A stretch of DNA of 64,000 bases from Streptomyces sp. NRRL S-244 (GTDB taxonomy: Bacteria; Actinomycetota; Actinomycetes; Streptomycetales; Streptomycetaceae): positions 1 to 64,000 of the forward strand of contig NZ_JOCX01000006.1 of NCBI RefSeq assembly GCF_000717915.1, in the 5' to 3' direction. Shown in pieces: positions 49,024 through 57,000 of this stretch (position 1 is the stretch's first letter; every line of letters starts with the position of its first letter). Made by a program: the position numbers and the translations under genes. The notes beneath the pieces are model-generated. The model was not told the origin of the DNA. It worked only from the letters and a program-made list of their open reading frames with translations, and ran no database searches.

Positions 49024-50361
49024 GTGAAGGACATCCTGGACGCGATTCAGTCGCAGGCCGCTACGGCCGCCGACTACGCGGCCCTGCCGCTCCCCGACTC
49101 GTACCGCGCGATCACCGTGCACAAGGACGAGGCGGAGATGTTCGCGGGGCTCACCACCCGTGAGAAGGACCCGCGCAAGTCCCTGCACCTCGACCAGGTC
49201 CCGGTCCCGGAGCTCGGCCCGGGCGAGGCCCTGGTGGCCGTCATGGCCTCGTCGGTCAACTACAACTCGGTCTGGACGTCGATCTTCGAGCCGGTGTCGA
49301 CCTTCAACTTCCTGGAGCGTTACGGCAAGCTCAGCGACCTCAGCAAGCGCCACGACCTCCCGTACCACGTCATCGGCTCCGACCTCGCGGGCGTCGTGCT
49401 GCGCACCGGCCCCGGCGTCAACTCCTGGAAGCCGGGCGACGAGGTCGTCGCGCACTGCCTCTCGGTCGAGCTGGAGTCCTCCGACGGCCACAACGACACG
49501 ATGCTCGACCCCGAGCAGCGCATCTGGGGCTTCGAGACGAACTTCGGCGGCCTCGCCGAGATCGCACTGGTCAAGTCCAACCAGCTGATGCCGAAGCCCG
49601 GCCACCTGAGCTGGGAGGAGGCCGCCTCCCCCGGCCTGGTCAACTCCACCGCCTACCGCCAGCTGGTCTCCCGCAACGGCGCCGGCATGAAGCAGGGCGA
49701 CAACGTCCTGATCTGGGGCGCCAGCGGCGGACTCGGCTCGTACGCCACCCAGTTCGCGCTGGCCGGCGGCGCCAACCCGATCTGCGTGGTCTCCAGCCCG
49801 CAGAAGGCGGACATCTGCCGCTCCATGGGCGCGACCGCGATCATCGACCGCAGCGCCGAGGGCTACAAGTTCTGGAAGGACGAGCACACCCAGGACCCGA
49901 AGGAGTGGAAGCGCTTCGGCAAGCGCATCCGCGAGCTGACCGGCGGCGAGGACATCGACATCGTCTTCGAGCACCCCGGCCGGGAGACCTTCGGCGCGAG
50001 CGTCTACGTGACCCGCAAGGGCGGCACCATCACCACCTGCGCCTCGACCTCGGGCTACATGCACGAGTACGACAACCGCTACCTGTGGATGTCGCTCAAG
50101 CGGATCATCGGCTCGCACTTCGCGAACTACCGCGAGGCGTGGGAGGCCAACCGCCTGATCGCCAAGGGCAAGATCCACCCCACGCTGTCCAAGGTCTACT
50201 CCCTGGAGGAGACCGGCCAGGCCGCGTACGACGTCCACCGCAACCTCCACCAGGGCAAGGTCGGCGTCCTGGCGCTGGCCCCCGAGGAGGGCCTGGGCGT
50301 GCGCGACCACGAGATGCGTGCGACGCACCTGGAAGCCATCAACCGCTTCCGCAACATCTGA
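49024..50361 (+). CDS. ccr: Crotonyl-CoA carboxylase/reductase
   Basis: 445-aa NADPH-dependent enzyme that reductively carboxylates crotonyl-CoA to (2S)-ethylmalonyl-CoA, the key step of the ethylmalonyl-CoA pathway and a source of polyketide extender units. It is an MDR-superfamily protein with the nucleotide motif WGASGGLGSYATQFAL (residues ~231-246). With the GTG at 49024 as residue 1, the CO2-pocket residues described for the Kitasatospora setae enzyme fall exactly in place: Asn81 (SVNYN), Phe170-Glu171 (IWGFETN) and His365 (GSHFANY). That agreement also supports the start, which has GGAGG upstream. meaA follows 48 bp later. Confidence 0.96.
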   Translation: MKDILDAIQSQAATAADYAALPLPDSYRAITVHKDEAEMFAGLTTREKDPRKSLHLDQVPVPELGPGEALVAVMASSVNYNSVWTSIFEPVSTFNFLERYGKLSDLSKRHDLPYHVIGSDLAGVVLRTGPGVNSWKPGDEVVAHCLSVELESSDGHNDTMLDPEQRIWGFETNFGGLAEIALVKSNQLMPKPGHLSWEEAASPGLVNSTAYRQLVSRNGAGMKQGDNVLIWGASGGLGSYATQFALAGGANPICVVSSPQKADICRSMGATAIIDRSAEGYKFWKDEHTQDPKEWKRFGKRIRELTGGEDIDIVFEHPGRETFGASVYVTRKGGTITTCASTSGYMHEYDNRYLWMSLKRIIGSHFANYREAWEANRLIAKGKIHPTLSKVYSLEETGQAAYDVHRNLHQGKVGVLALAPEEGLGVRDHEMRATHLEAINRFRNI

Positions 50362-50409
50362 TCCGCCCGACCGTCCGAGACCGTTCAAGGGCCAAAGGGA
50401 CAGCCTGAG

Positions 50410-52461
50410 ATGACAGAGCGCCAGAAAGACCGTCCGTGGCTCATGCGGACGTACGCCGGCCACTCCACGGCCGAGGCGTCCAACGAGCTGTACCGCCGCA
50501 ACCTCGCCAAGGGACAGACCGGCCTGTCGGTCGCGTTCGACCTCCCGACGCAGACCGGCTACGACCCCGACCACATCCTCGCCCGCGGCGAGGTGGGCCG
50601 GGTCGGGGTCCCGGTCTCCCATCTGGGCGACATGCGGCGGCTGTTCCAGGACATCCCCCTGGAGCAGATGAACACCTCGATGACGATCAACGCCACCGCC
50701 ATGTGGCTGCTGGCGCTCTACCAGGTGGCCGCCGAGGAGCAGGGCGCTGACATCGCCCAGCTCCAGGGCACCACCCAGAACGACATCGTCAAGGAGTACC
50801 TCTCGCGCGGGACGCACGTCTTCCCGCCCGGGCCCTCGCTCCGCCTGACGACGGACATGATCGCGTACACGGTCAACCACATCCCCAAGTGGAACCCGAT
50901 CAACATCTGCTCGTACCACCTCCAGGAGGCCGGGGCCACCCCGGTCCAGGAGATCTCGTACGCGATGTCGACGGCGATCGCCGTGCTGGACTCGGTGCGC
51001 GACTCGGGCCAGGTCCCGGAGGATCGTTTCGGCGAAGTGGTCGCCCGTATCTCGTTCTTCGTGAACGCGGGCGTCCGCTTCATCGAGGAGATGTGCAAGA
51101 TGCGCGCCTTCGGCCGCATCTGGGACCAGGTCACCCGCGAGCGCTACGGCATCGAGAACGCCAAGCAGCGCCGCTTCCGCTACGGCGTCCAGGTCAACTC
51201 CCTCGGCCTGACCGAGGCGCAGCCGGAGAACAACGTCCAGCGCATCGTGCTGGAGATGCTCGCGGTCACCCTCTCCAAGGACGCCCGCGCCCGCGCGGTG
51301 CAGCTGCCGGCCTGGAACGAGGCGCTGGGTCTGCCCCGGCCCTGGGACCAGCAGTGGTCGCTGCGCATCCAGCAGGTCCTGGCGCACGAGAGCGACCTGC
51401 TGGAGTACGAGGACATCTTCGCCGGGTCCCACGTCATCGAGGCCAAAGTCGACTCCCTGGTCGTCGACTGCCTGGCCGAGATCGACCGGATCCAGGAGAT
51501 GGGCGGCGCGATGGCCGCCGTCGAGTCCGGGTACCTGAAGTCCCAGCTGGTCTCCTCGCACGCCGAGCGGCGCGCCCGGATCGAGGCCGGCGAGGACAAG
51601 ATCGTCGGCGTCAACTGCTTCGAGCAGACCGAGGAGAACCCGCTGACGGCCGACCTGGACGGCGCCATCATGACGGTCGACCCGGCCGTCGAGGCGCTGA
51701 CCGTGGAGCGGATCGTCCGCTGGCGGGCCGAGCGGCAGGAGTCCTCGGACCGGCAGGGCAACGGCGACCCGTTCGTCTTCCCGACGGTGATGCAGGCCCT
51801 GGACCGGCTCAAGGAGGCCGCGGCCGGGACCGAGAACCTGATGGAGGCCACCCTGGAGTGCGCCCGGGCCGGTGTCACCACCGGCGAGTGGGCGAACGCC
51901 CTGCGCGAGGTGTTCGGCGAGTTCCGCGCCCCGACCGGGGTCTCCTCGGCCCCGGTGGCGGTCACCGCCGAGGAGGGCACGCCGATGGCCCTCGTCCGCG
52001 AGAAGGTCGCGCGGACCGCCGAGGACCTGGGCTCCGGCCGGCTGCGCCTGCTGGTCGGCAAGCCCGGCCTGGACGGGCACTCCAACGGCGCCGAGCAGAT
52101 CGCCGTACGGGCCCGCGACGCCGGATTCGAGGTGGTCTACCAGGGCATCCGGCTGACGCCCGAGGAGATCTCCTCGGCGGCGCTGGCCGAGGACGTGCAC
52201 TGCGTGGGACTGTCCATCCTGTCCGGCTCGCACAGCGCGCTCGTGCCGGACGTGCTGGAACGCCTCCGTACGGCGGGGGCGGGTGACATCCCCGTCGTCC
52301 TCGGCGGCATCATTCCGAACGCCGATGCCATCGCCCTCAAGGCGGCCGGAGTGGCTGCCGTCTTCACACCCAAGGACTTCGGTATCACGGAGATCATCGG
52401 CCGTATCGTCGACGAGATCCGGAAAGCGAACAAGCTCGACCCTCTGGAGGTCCCCGCATGA
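50410..52461 (+). CDS. meaA: Ethylmalonyl-CoA mutase (protein MeaA), B12-dependent
   Basis: 683-aa adenosylcobalamin-dependent acyl-CoA mutase converting ethylmalonyl-CoA to methylsuccinyl-CoA. The N-terminal TIM barrel begins RPWLMRTYAGHSTAEASNELYRRNLAKGQTGLSVAFDLPTQTGYDPDH, the CoA-tunnel signature. The C-terminal B12 domain has LDGHSNG (D-x-H-x-x-G, Asp about residue 555) and LSILSGSHSAL, VVLGGIIP. It is 683 aa in a single chain, as MeaA, not the two-subunit methylmalonyl-CoA mutase. Its stop overlaps the next gene's start (ATGA), so the pathway enzymes are coupled. ATG with an AGGGACAG region upstream. Confidence 0.95.
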   Translation: MTERQKDRPWLMRTYAGHSTAEASNELYRRNLAKGQTGLSVAFDLPTQTGYDPDHILARGEVGRVGVPVSHLGDMRRLFQDIPLEQMNTSMTINATAMWLLALYQVAAEEQGADIAQLQGTTQNDIVKEYLSRGTHVFPPGPSLRLTTDMIAYTVNHIPKWNPINICSYHLQEAGATPVQEISYAMSTAIAVLDSVRDSGQVPEDRFGEVVARISFFVNAGVRFIEEMCKMRAFGRIWDQVTRERYGIENAKQRRFRYGVQVNSLGLTEAQPENNVQRIVLEMLAVTLSKDARARAVQLPAWNEALGLPRPWDQQWSLRIQQVLAHESDLLEYEDIFAGSHVIEAKVDSLVVDCLAEIDRIQEMGGAMAAVESGYLKSQLVSSHAERRARIEAGEDKIVGVNCFEQTEENPLTADLDGAIMTVDPAVEALTVERIVRWRAERQESSDRQGNGDPFVFPTVMQALDRLKEAAAGTENLMEATLECARAGVTTGEWANALREVFGEFRAPTGVSSAPVAVTAEEGTPMALVREKVARTAEDLGSGRLRLLVGKPGLDGHSNGAEQIAVRARDAGFEVVYQGIRLTPEEISSAALAEDVHCVGLSILSGSHSALVPDVLERLRTAGAGDIPVVLGGIIPNADAIALKAAGVAAVFTPKDFGITEIIGRIVDEIRKANKLDPLEVPA

Positions 52462-53432
52462 CCACGCCCACGTCTCCCGTGAACCGCCTTCGGCCGCGCC
52501 GCTCCTGCCTCGCGGTGCCGGGCTCGAACCCGCGCTTCCTGGAGAAGGCCCAGGGCCTGCCGGCCGACCAGGTCTTCCTCGACCTCGAGGACGCCTGCGC
52601 GCCGCTCGCCAAGGAAGGCGCCCGCCACACGATCGTGGACGCGCTGAACAACGGCGACTGGACCGGCAAGACCCGGGTCGTGCGCGTCAACGACTGGACC
52701 ACGCACTGGACGTACCGCGACGTCATCACGGTGGTGGAGGGCGCGGGCCAGAACCTCGACTGCATCATGCTGCCGAAGGTCCAGGATGCCCAGCAGATCG
52801 TGGCGCTGGACCTGCTGCTGACGCAGATCGAGAAGACGATGGGCTTCGAGGTCGGCAAGATCGGCATCGAGGCGCAGATCGAGAACGCCCAGGGCCTCAA
52901 CAACGTCAACGCGATCGCGCAGGCCTCCCAGCGCGTGGAGACGATCATCTTCGGGCCGGCCGACTTCATGGCCTCCATCAACATGAAGTCGCTGGTCGTG
53001 GGCGAGCAGCCGCCCGGCTACCCGGCGGATGCCTACCACTACATCCTGATGAAGATCCTGATGGCCGCCCGGGCGAACAACCTGCAGGCGATCGACGGCC
53101 CCTACCTCCAGATCAAGAACGTCGACGGGTACCGCGAGGTCGCCGGGCGCGCCGCCGCCCTCGGCTTCGACGGCAAGTGGGTGCTGCACCCGGGCCAGGT
53201 CGACGCGGCCAACGAGGTCTTCTCCCCCTCCCAGGAGGACTACGACCACTCCGAGCTGATCCTCGACGCGTACGACTGGTGCACCTCCGAGGCGGGCGGC
53301 AAGAAGGGCTCCGCGATGCTCGGCGACGAGATGATCGACGAGGCCAGCCGCAAGATGGCCCTGGTCATCGCCGGCAAGGGCCGCGCGGCGGGCATGCAGC
53401 GCACGTCGAAGTTCGAGATCCCGGAGGCCTGA
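52458..53432 (+). CDS. CitE-like CoA ester lyase (probable L-malyl/beta-methylmalyl-CoA lyase)
   Basis: 324-aa HpcH/HpaI aldolase/CitE family lyase. RSCLAVPGSNPRFLEKAQGLPADQVFLDLEDAC contains the substrate Arg and the Mg-binding DLED pattern; GIEAQIENAQGLNNVNAIAQ carries the second metal Glu; IIFGPADFMASINM the third acidic ligand; KWVLHPGQVDAAN the C-terminal conserved block. In the ethylmalonyl-CoA pathway it would cleave beta-methylmalyl-CoA to glyoxylate and propionyl-CoA, and malyl-CoA to glyoxylate and acetyl-CoA. It starts inside the meaA stop (ATGA) and is followed five bases later by a MaoC hydratase gene. Confidence 0.9.
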   Translation: MTTPTSPVNRLRPRRSCLAVPGSNPRFLEKAQGLPADQVFLDLEDACAPLAKEGARHTIVDALNNGDWTGKTRVVRVNDWTTHWTYRDVITVVEGAGQNLDCIMLPKVQDAQQIVALDLLLTQIEKTMGFEVGKIGIEAQIENAQGLNNVNAIAQASQRVETIIFGPADFMASINMKSLVVGEQPPGYPADAYHYILMKILMAARANNLQAIDGPYLQIKNVDGYREVAGRAAALGFDGKWVLHPGQVDAANEVFSPSQEDYDHSELILDAYDWCTSEAGGKKGSAMLGDEMIDEASRKMALVIAGKGRAAGMQRTSKFEIPEA

Positions 53433-53437
53433 GCACC

Positions 53438-53950
53438 ATGCAGTTCGGACGCACGTACGAGGAGTTCGAGGTCGGCGCGGTCTACAAGCACTGGCCCGGG
53501 AAGACGGTCACGGAGTACGACGACCACCTCTTCTGTCTGCTGACCATGAATCACCACCCGCTCCACATGGACAGCAATTACGCGGAGAACACGACCGACT
53601 TCGGCAAGAACGTGGTCGTGGGCAACTACATCTACTCGCTGCTGCTCGGCATGTCCGTGCCGGACGTCTCCGGGAAGGCCATCGCCAACCTGGAGATCGA
53701 GTCGCTGCGGCACGTGGCGCCGACCTTCCACGGCGACACCATCTACGGCGAGACCACGGTCCTCGACAAGACCCCGTCGAAGTCGAAGAACGACCGCGGG
53801 ATCGTCTACGTGGAGACCAAGGGCTACAAGCAGGACGGCACCCTCGTCTGCGTCTTCCGGCGCAAGGTGATGGTCCCGACGGAGACGTACATCAAGGAGC
53901 GCGGCGGCGAGCAGCCCGGCCGCCCGCAGCTGAAGGAACAGGGGAAGTAG
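53438..53950 (+). CDS. MaoC family dehydratase (probable mesaconyl-CoA hydratase)
   Basis: 170-aa single hot-dog hydratase. It begins MQFGRTYEEFEVGAVYKHWPGKTVTEYDDHLFCLLTMNHHPLHMDSNYA, with the R-hydratase-like catalytic Asp/His region (DDHLF ... NHHPLHMD). It ends with a short Lys/Gln-rich tail. In the operon it sits between the lyase and the acyl-CoA dehydrogenase, so it most likely hydrates mesaconyl-C1-CoA to beta-methylmalyl-CoA. Characterised proteobacterial Mch proteins are about twice as long (two hot-dog units), so this is a shorter actinobacterial type. It starts five bases after the lyase stop and ends two bases before the next start. Confidence 0.85.
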   Translation: MQFGRTYEEFEVGAVYKHWPGKTVTEYDDHLFCLLTMNHHPLHMDSNYAENTTDFGKNVVVGNYIYSLLLGMSVPDVSGKAIANLEIESLRHVAPTFHGDTIYGETTVLDKTPSKSKNDRGIVYVETKGYKQDGTLVCVFRRKVMVPTETYIKERGGEQPGRPQLKEQGK

Positions 53951-53952
53951 CC

Positions 53953-55158
53953 ATGGCCCGACTCGCCCAGACCGCCGGGCTGACCGACGTCCAGCGGGAG
54001 ATCCTCAAGACCGTCCGGGAGTTCGTCGACAAGGAGATCATCCCGGTCGCGACCGAGCTCGAACACCGTGACGAGTACCCGCAGCAGATCGTCGACGGCC
54101 TCAAGGAGCTCGGCCTCTTCGGCCTGATGATTCCGGAGGAGTACGGCGGCCTGGGTGAGTCGCTGCTCACCTACGCGCTGTGCGTGGAGGAGATAGCGCG
54201 GGGCTGGATGTCCGTCTCGGGCATCATCAACACCCACTTCATCGTGGCGTACATGCTCAAGCAGCACGGAACCCAGGAGCAGAAGGACCACTTCCTGCCC
54301 CGCATGGCGCTGGGCGAGGTGCGCGGCGCGTTCTCGATGTCCGAGCCGGGGCTGGGCTCCGACGTGTCGGCCATCACGTCCAAGGCGGTGAAGGACGGTG
54401 AGGAGTACGTCCTGAACGGCCAGAAGATGTGGCTGACGAACGGCGGCTCCTCGACCCTGGTGGCCGTTCTGGTCCGCAGTGACGAAGGACACCCCGAGGG
54501 CACGGCCCCGCACAAGTCGATGACGACCTTCCTCGTCGAGAAGGAGCCGGGCTTCGGTGAGGTCCGTCCGGGCCTGACCATCCCGGGCAAGATCGACAAG
54601 ATGGGCTACAAGGGCGTCGACACCACCGAGCTGATCATGGACGGACTGCGCATTCCGGCCAATCGGGTCCTCGGAGGCCAGACGGGCCGAGGGTTTTACC
54701 AAATGATGGACGGGGTCGAGGTCGGCCGCGTCAACGTGGCGGCGCGTGGCTGTGGCGTCGCTCAGCGTGCGTTCGAGCTGGGTGTCTCTTATGCCCAGCA
54801 ACGTCACACTTTCGGCAAGCCGATCGCGGAGCACCAGGCCATTCAGTTCAAGCTGGCCGAGATGGCTACCAAGGTCGAGGCCGCCCATGCGATGATGGTC
54901 AATGCAGCACGCAAAAAGGACTCCGGGGAACGAAACGACCTCGAGGCAGGGATGGCGAAGTACCTCGCCTCCGAATACTGCAAGGAGGTAGTCGAGGACG
55001 CCTTCCGTATCCATGGCGGCTACGGATTCTCGAAGGAGTACGAGATCGAGCGCCTCTACCGTGAGGCACCGATGCTGTTGATCGGTGAAGGAACGGCCGA
55101 GATCCAGAAAATGATCATCGGCCGGCGCCTGCTCGAGGAGTACCGACTCCAGGGCTGA
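53953..55158 (+). CDS. Acyl-CoA dehydrogenase (probable methylsuccinyl-CoA dehydrogenase)
   Basis: 401-aa FAD flavoprotein. The acyl-CoA dehydrogenase signatures are GAFSMSEPGLGSDVSAITSKAV, KMWLTNGGSSTLVAVLV, QQRHTFGKPIAEHQAIQFKLAEM and the C-terminal RIHGGYGFSKEYEIERLYRE followed by IGEGTAEIQK, which includes the catalytic Glu. By position it would oxidise (2S)-methylsuccinyl-CoA to mesaconyl-CoA. The ATG follows the MaoC stop by two bases. A notable change in codon usage occurs around 54640-54720: the 3' part uses many more codons ending in A or T (aat, ttt, tat, caa, gca, aaa, gaa), unlike the 5' part and neighbours. The protein stays intact. Confidence 0.9.
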   Translation: MARLAQTAGLTDVQREILKTVREFVDKEIIPVATELEHRDEYPQQIVDGLKELGLFGLMIPEEYGGLGESLLTYALCVEEIARGWMSVSGIINTHFIVAYMLKQHGTQEQKDHFLPRMALGEVRGAFSMSEPGLGSDVSAITSKAVKDGEEYVLNGQKMWLTNGGSSTLVAVLVRSDEGHPEGTAPHKSMTTFLVEKEPGFGEVRPGLTIPGKIDKMGYKGVDTTELIMDGLRIPANRVLGGQTGRGFYQMMDGVEVGRVNVAARGCGVAQRAFELGVSYAQQRHTFGKPIAEHQAIQFKLAEMATKVEAAHAMMVNAARKKDSGERNDLEAGMAKYLASEYCKEVVEDAFRIHGGYGFSKEYEIERLYREAPMLLIGEGTAEIQKMIIGRRLLEEYRLQG

Positions 55159-55164
55159 AAGTCC

Positions 55165-55201
55165 CTTTTGCGGCGGATCCTCCATGGGTCCGTCGCAAAA
55201 G
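55165..55201 (+). terminator. Terminator of the ethylmalonyl-CoA operon
   Basis: CTTTTGCGGCGGATCC pairs with GGGTCCGTCGCAAAAG over 16 bp with two G-T pairs and a five-base loop TCCAT. The A- and T-rich ends make it possibly bidirectional. It lies six bases after the acyl-CoA dehydrogenase stop. Confidence 0.8.
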
Positions 55202-55344
55202 AATCACTGGCAGTCACTGGCTGGCGGCCATCGACTCGGCTTCTGGCTTGCCCAGTTGTTGCGTGCAACCGATAGCATTCCAGTAAAGCCGCCGTCCCGT
55301 CCCCCTGTTTGCGGCGCGGCAATCACCCGCTACGAAGGTCATCC
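55202..55344 (+). promoter_or_regulatory. Promoter region of psd-pssA
   Basis: A possible promoter is TTGCCC (55248-55253) and TAGCAT (55273-55278) with a 19-bp spacer. A 12-bp palindrome GTTGC-GT-GCAAC (55258-55269) lies in the spacer and could be an operator. No gene fits in this interval. Confidence 0.4.
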
Positions 55345-56001
55345 ATGCCCCACAGCCAAACCTCTGCACCTCGCGTCGGCTTCCTGAACGGACGTCTCGC
55401 ACGCGGAGCATCGCCGTGGCTCCTGCCGACCGTCGCCACCGCTGCGCTCAGCCTCACCCGGGCCCGCAAGTCCGGCCGCTGGGCCGCGGTGGCCGTGCCC
55501 ACCACCGCTCTCGCGGCGGGCATGCTGTGGTTCTTCCGCGACCCCGAGCGTGAGATCACGCAGGGCCGTGTCATCTCGCCCGCCGACGGTGTGGTGCAGA
55601 GCATCATGCCGTGGAAGGACGGGCGGACCCGGGTCGCGATCTTCATGAGCCCGCTGAACGTCCACGTCAACCGCGCGCCCCTCGCGGGCACGGTGACGTC
55701 CGTGGAGCACATCCCGGGCGGGTTCGTCCCGGCGTTCAACAAGGAGAGCGAGAACAACGAGCGCGTTGTCTGGCACTTCGACACCGAGCTCGGCGACATC
55801 GAGATGGTGCAGATCGCCGGCGCCGTCGCACGCCGCATCGTCCCGTACCTGCCGGCCGGTACCAAGGTGGAGCAGGGCGAACGCATCGGTCTGATCCGCT
55901 TCGGCTCCCGCGTCGACATCTACCTCCCCGAGGGTGTCGAGGTCGCGGTCGAGGTCGGCCAGGCCACCACCGCGGGGGTGACCCGAATTGACCGTGACTG
56001 A
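55345..56001 (+). CDS. psd: Phosphatidylserine decarboxylase
   Basis: 218-aa pyruvoyl-dependent enzyme making phosphatidylethanolamine from phosphatidylserine. It has one N-terminal hydrophobic segment (AAVAVPTTALAAGMLWFF), then WFFRDPEREITQGRVISPADGVVQSI and IFMSPLNVHVNRAPLAGTV, all typical of Psd. The self-cleavage site is the GS of LIRFGSRVDIYLP (Ser188), giving a short alpha chain as in the short actinobacterial/archaeal type. ATG at 55345. pssA overlaps its end by 14 bases, so substrate production and use are coupled. Confidence 0.93.
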   Translation: MPHSQTSAPRVGFLNGRLARGASPWLLPTVATAALSLTRARKSGRWAAVAVPTTALAAGMLWFFRDPEREITQGRVISPADGVVQSIMPWKDGRTRVAIFMSPLNVHVNRAPLAGTVTSVEHIPGGFVPAFNKESENNERVVWHFDTELGDIEMVQIAGAVARRIVPYLPAGTKVEQGERIGLIRFGSRVDIYLPEGVEVAVEVGQATTAGVTRIDRD

Positions 56002-56860
56002 CCCTGAGACTCCCACCACGCCGTCGGGCGGCTGGGTGCCCGAAGCCGCGGAGGAGGAGTCCGCCGAGGACGACATGCCGCTCTCGCTGCGGCTGTCGAT
56101 AGCGGACACCCTCACCCTCGGCAACGCGACGTGCGGATTCATGGCGGTGTACTTCACCACCACCGGGATCCTCATCCCGCACCTCACCGGCAGCGGCGAG
56201 TCGGGCATGGCCCGCAACAGCGCCGCGACGGCGGTGATACTGATGCTGCTCGCCGCGGTCTTCGACCTCTTCGACGGCATCGTGGCCCGCAAGCTGCGCA
56301 GCTCGCCGATGGGCGCCGAGCTGGACAACCTGTCCGACCTGATCAGCTTCGGCCTGGCTCCCGCGTACTTCGTGCTCGTGTACGGCATGGTCGCCGACGA
56401 CGCGGTGCAGAAGATGTCCGCGCTGGCCGCGATCGTGGTGCTGCTGGCCGTGGTGCTCAGACTCGCGAGATTCAGCTGCGTGACCATGAAGGACGGCATG
56501 TTCCAGGGCATGCCGAGCCCCTTCGGCGCGCTGACGGTCGTCTCGATCGTGCTGCTGGAGCTCCCGTTCGTCCCGACGCTGCTGGCGATCATCGGGGTGG
56601 CCTGGCTGATGGTGAGCCGGGTCGAGTACCCGAAGCCGCGGGGCGTCCTCGCGGTGGCGATGCTGAGCTGGATCATCGGGGCCATGGGCCTCCTGGCGGC
56701 CTGGGCGTTCGACGCCCCGGGCGGTCAGCTGCTCCTCCAGGCGGGCTGCGCGCTGCAGATCGCCCTGGCGGCGACGATCCCGCTGTTCGCGACGACCCGT
56801 CGAGCGAACACCTTCCGCCACAACCGCCGCGAGGCGCGAGCGGCGTCGCAGCTCCCGTAA
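55988..56860 (+). CDS. pssA: CDP-diacylglycerol-serine O-phosphatidyltransferase
   Basis: 290-aa integral membrane CDP-alcohol phosphatidyltransferase. The metal/CDP motif is present in FDLFDGIVARKLRSSPMGAELDNLSDL (D-G-x2-A-R ... G-x3-D-x3-D), with about eight hydrophobic helices around it. The first ~40 residues are acidic and Pro/Glu-rich (PEAAEEESAEDD). It makes phosphatidylserine for the overlapping psd gene. Start is TTG at 55988 or GTG at 55994, both inside the end of psd; GGGGGTGA lies just upstream. A terminator hairpin follows the stop. Confidence 0.92.
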   Translation: MTVTDPETPTTPSGGWVPEAAEEESAEDDMPLSLRLSIADTLTLGNATCGFMAVYFTTTGILIPHLTGSGESGMARNSAATAVILMLLAAVFDLFDGIVARKLRSSPMGAELDNLSDLISFGLAPAYFVLVYGMVADDAVQKMSALAAIVVLLAVVLRLARFSCVTMKDGMFQGMPSPFGALTVVSIVLLELPFVPTLLAIIGVAWLMVSRVEYPKPRGVLAVAMLSWIIGAMGLLAAWAFDAPGGQLLLQAGCALQIALAATIPLFATTRRANTFRHNRREARAASQLP

Positions 56861-56885
56861 CAGGGGCAGCCGCAGTACGTACGAG

Positions 56886-56917
56886 GCCCCCGGCCGCCGT
56901 CAGGCACCGGGGGCTTT
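56886..56917 (+). terminator. Terminator after pssA
   Basis: GCCCCCGG (56886-56893) pairs perfectly with CCGGGGGC (56907-56914), followed by TTT. It lies 26 bp after the pssA stop. Confidence 0.75.
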
Positions 56918-57000
56918 CGCATGCCGCGGCACGTGCGGCGGCTACGCTTGATGTCGGAAAACCGCCAGCCCCGCCGGGGCCGGGCCGGGATGCTGGAGCC

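Noticed and set aside
48985..52233. Open frame of 1082 codons antisense to ccr and meaA
   Set aside because: It mirrors two well-supported enzymes, has skewed Arg/Gly/Val/His/Asp composition and no recognisable domain. It is an artefact of the GC-rich third positions on the other strand.
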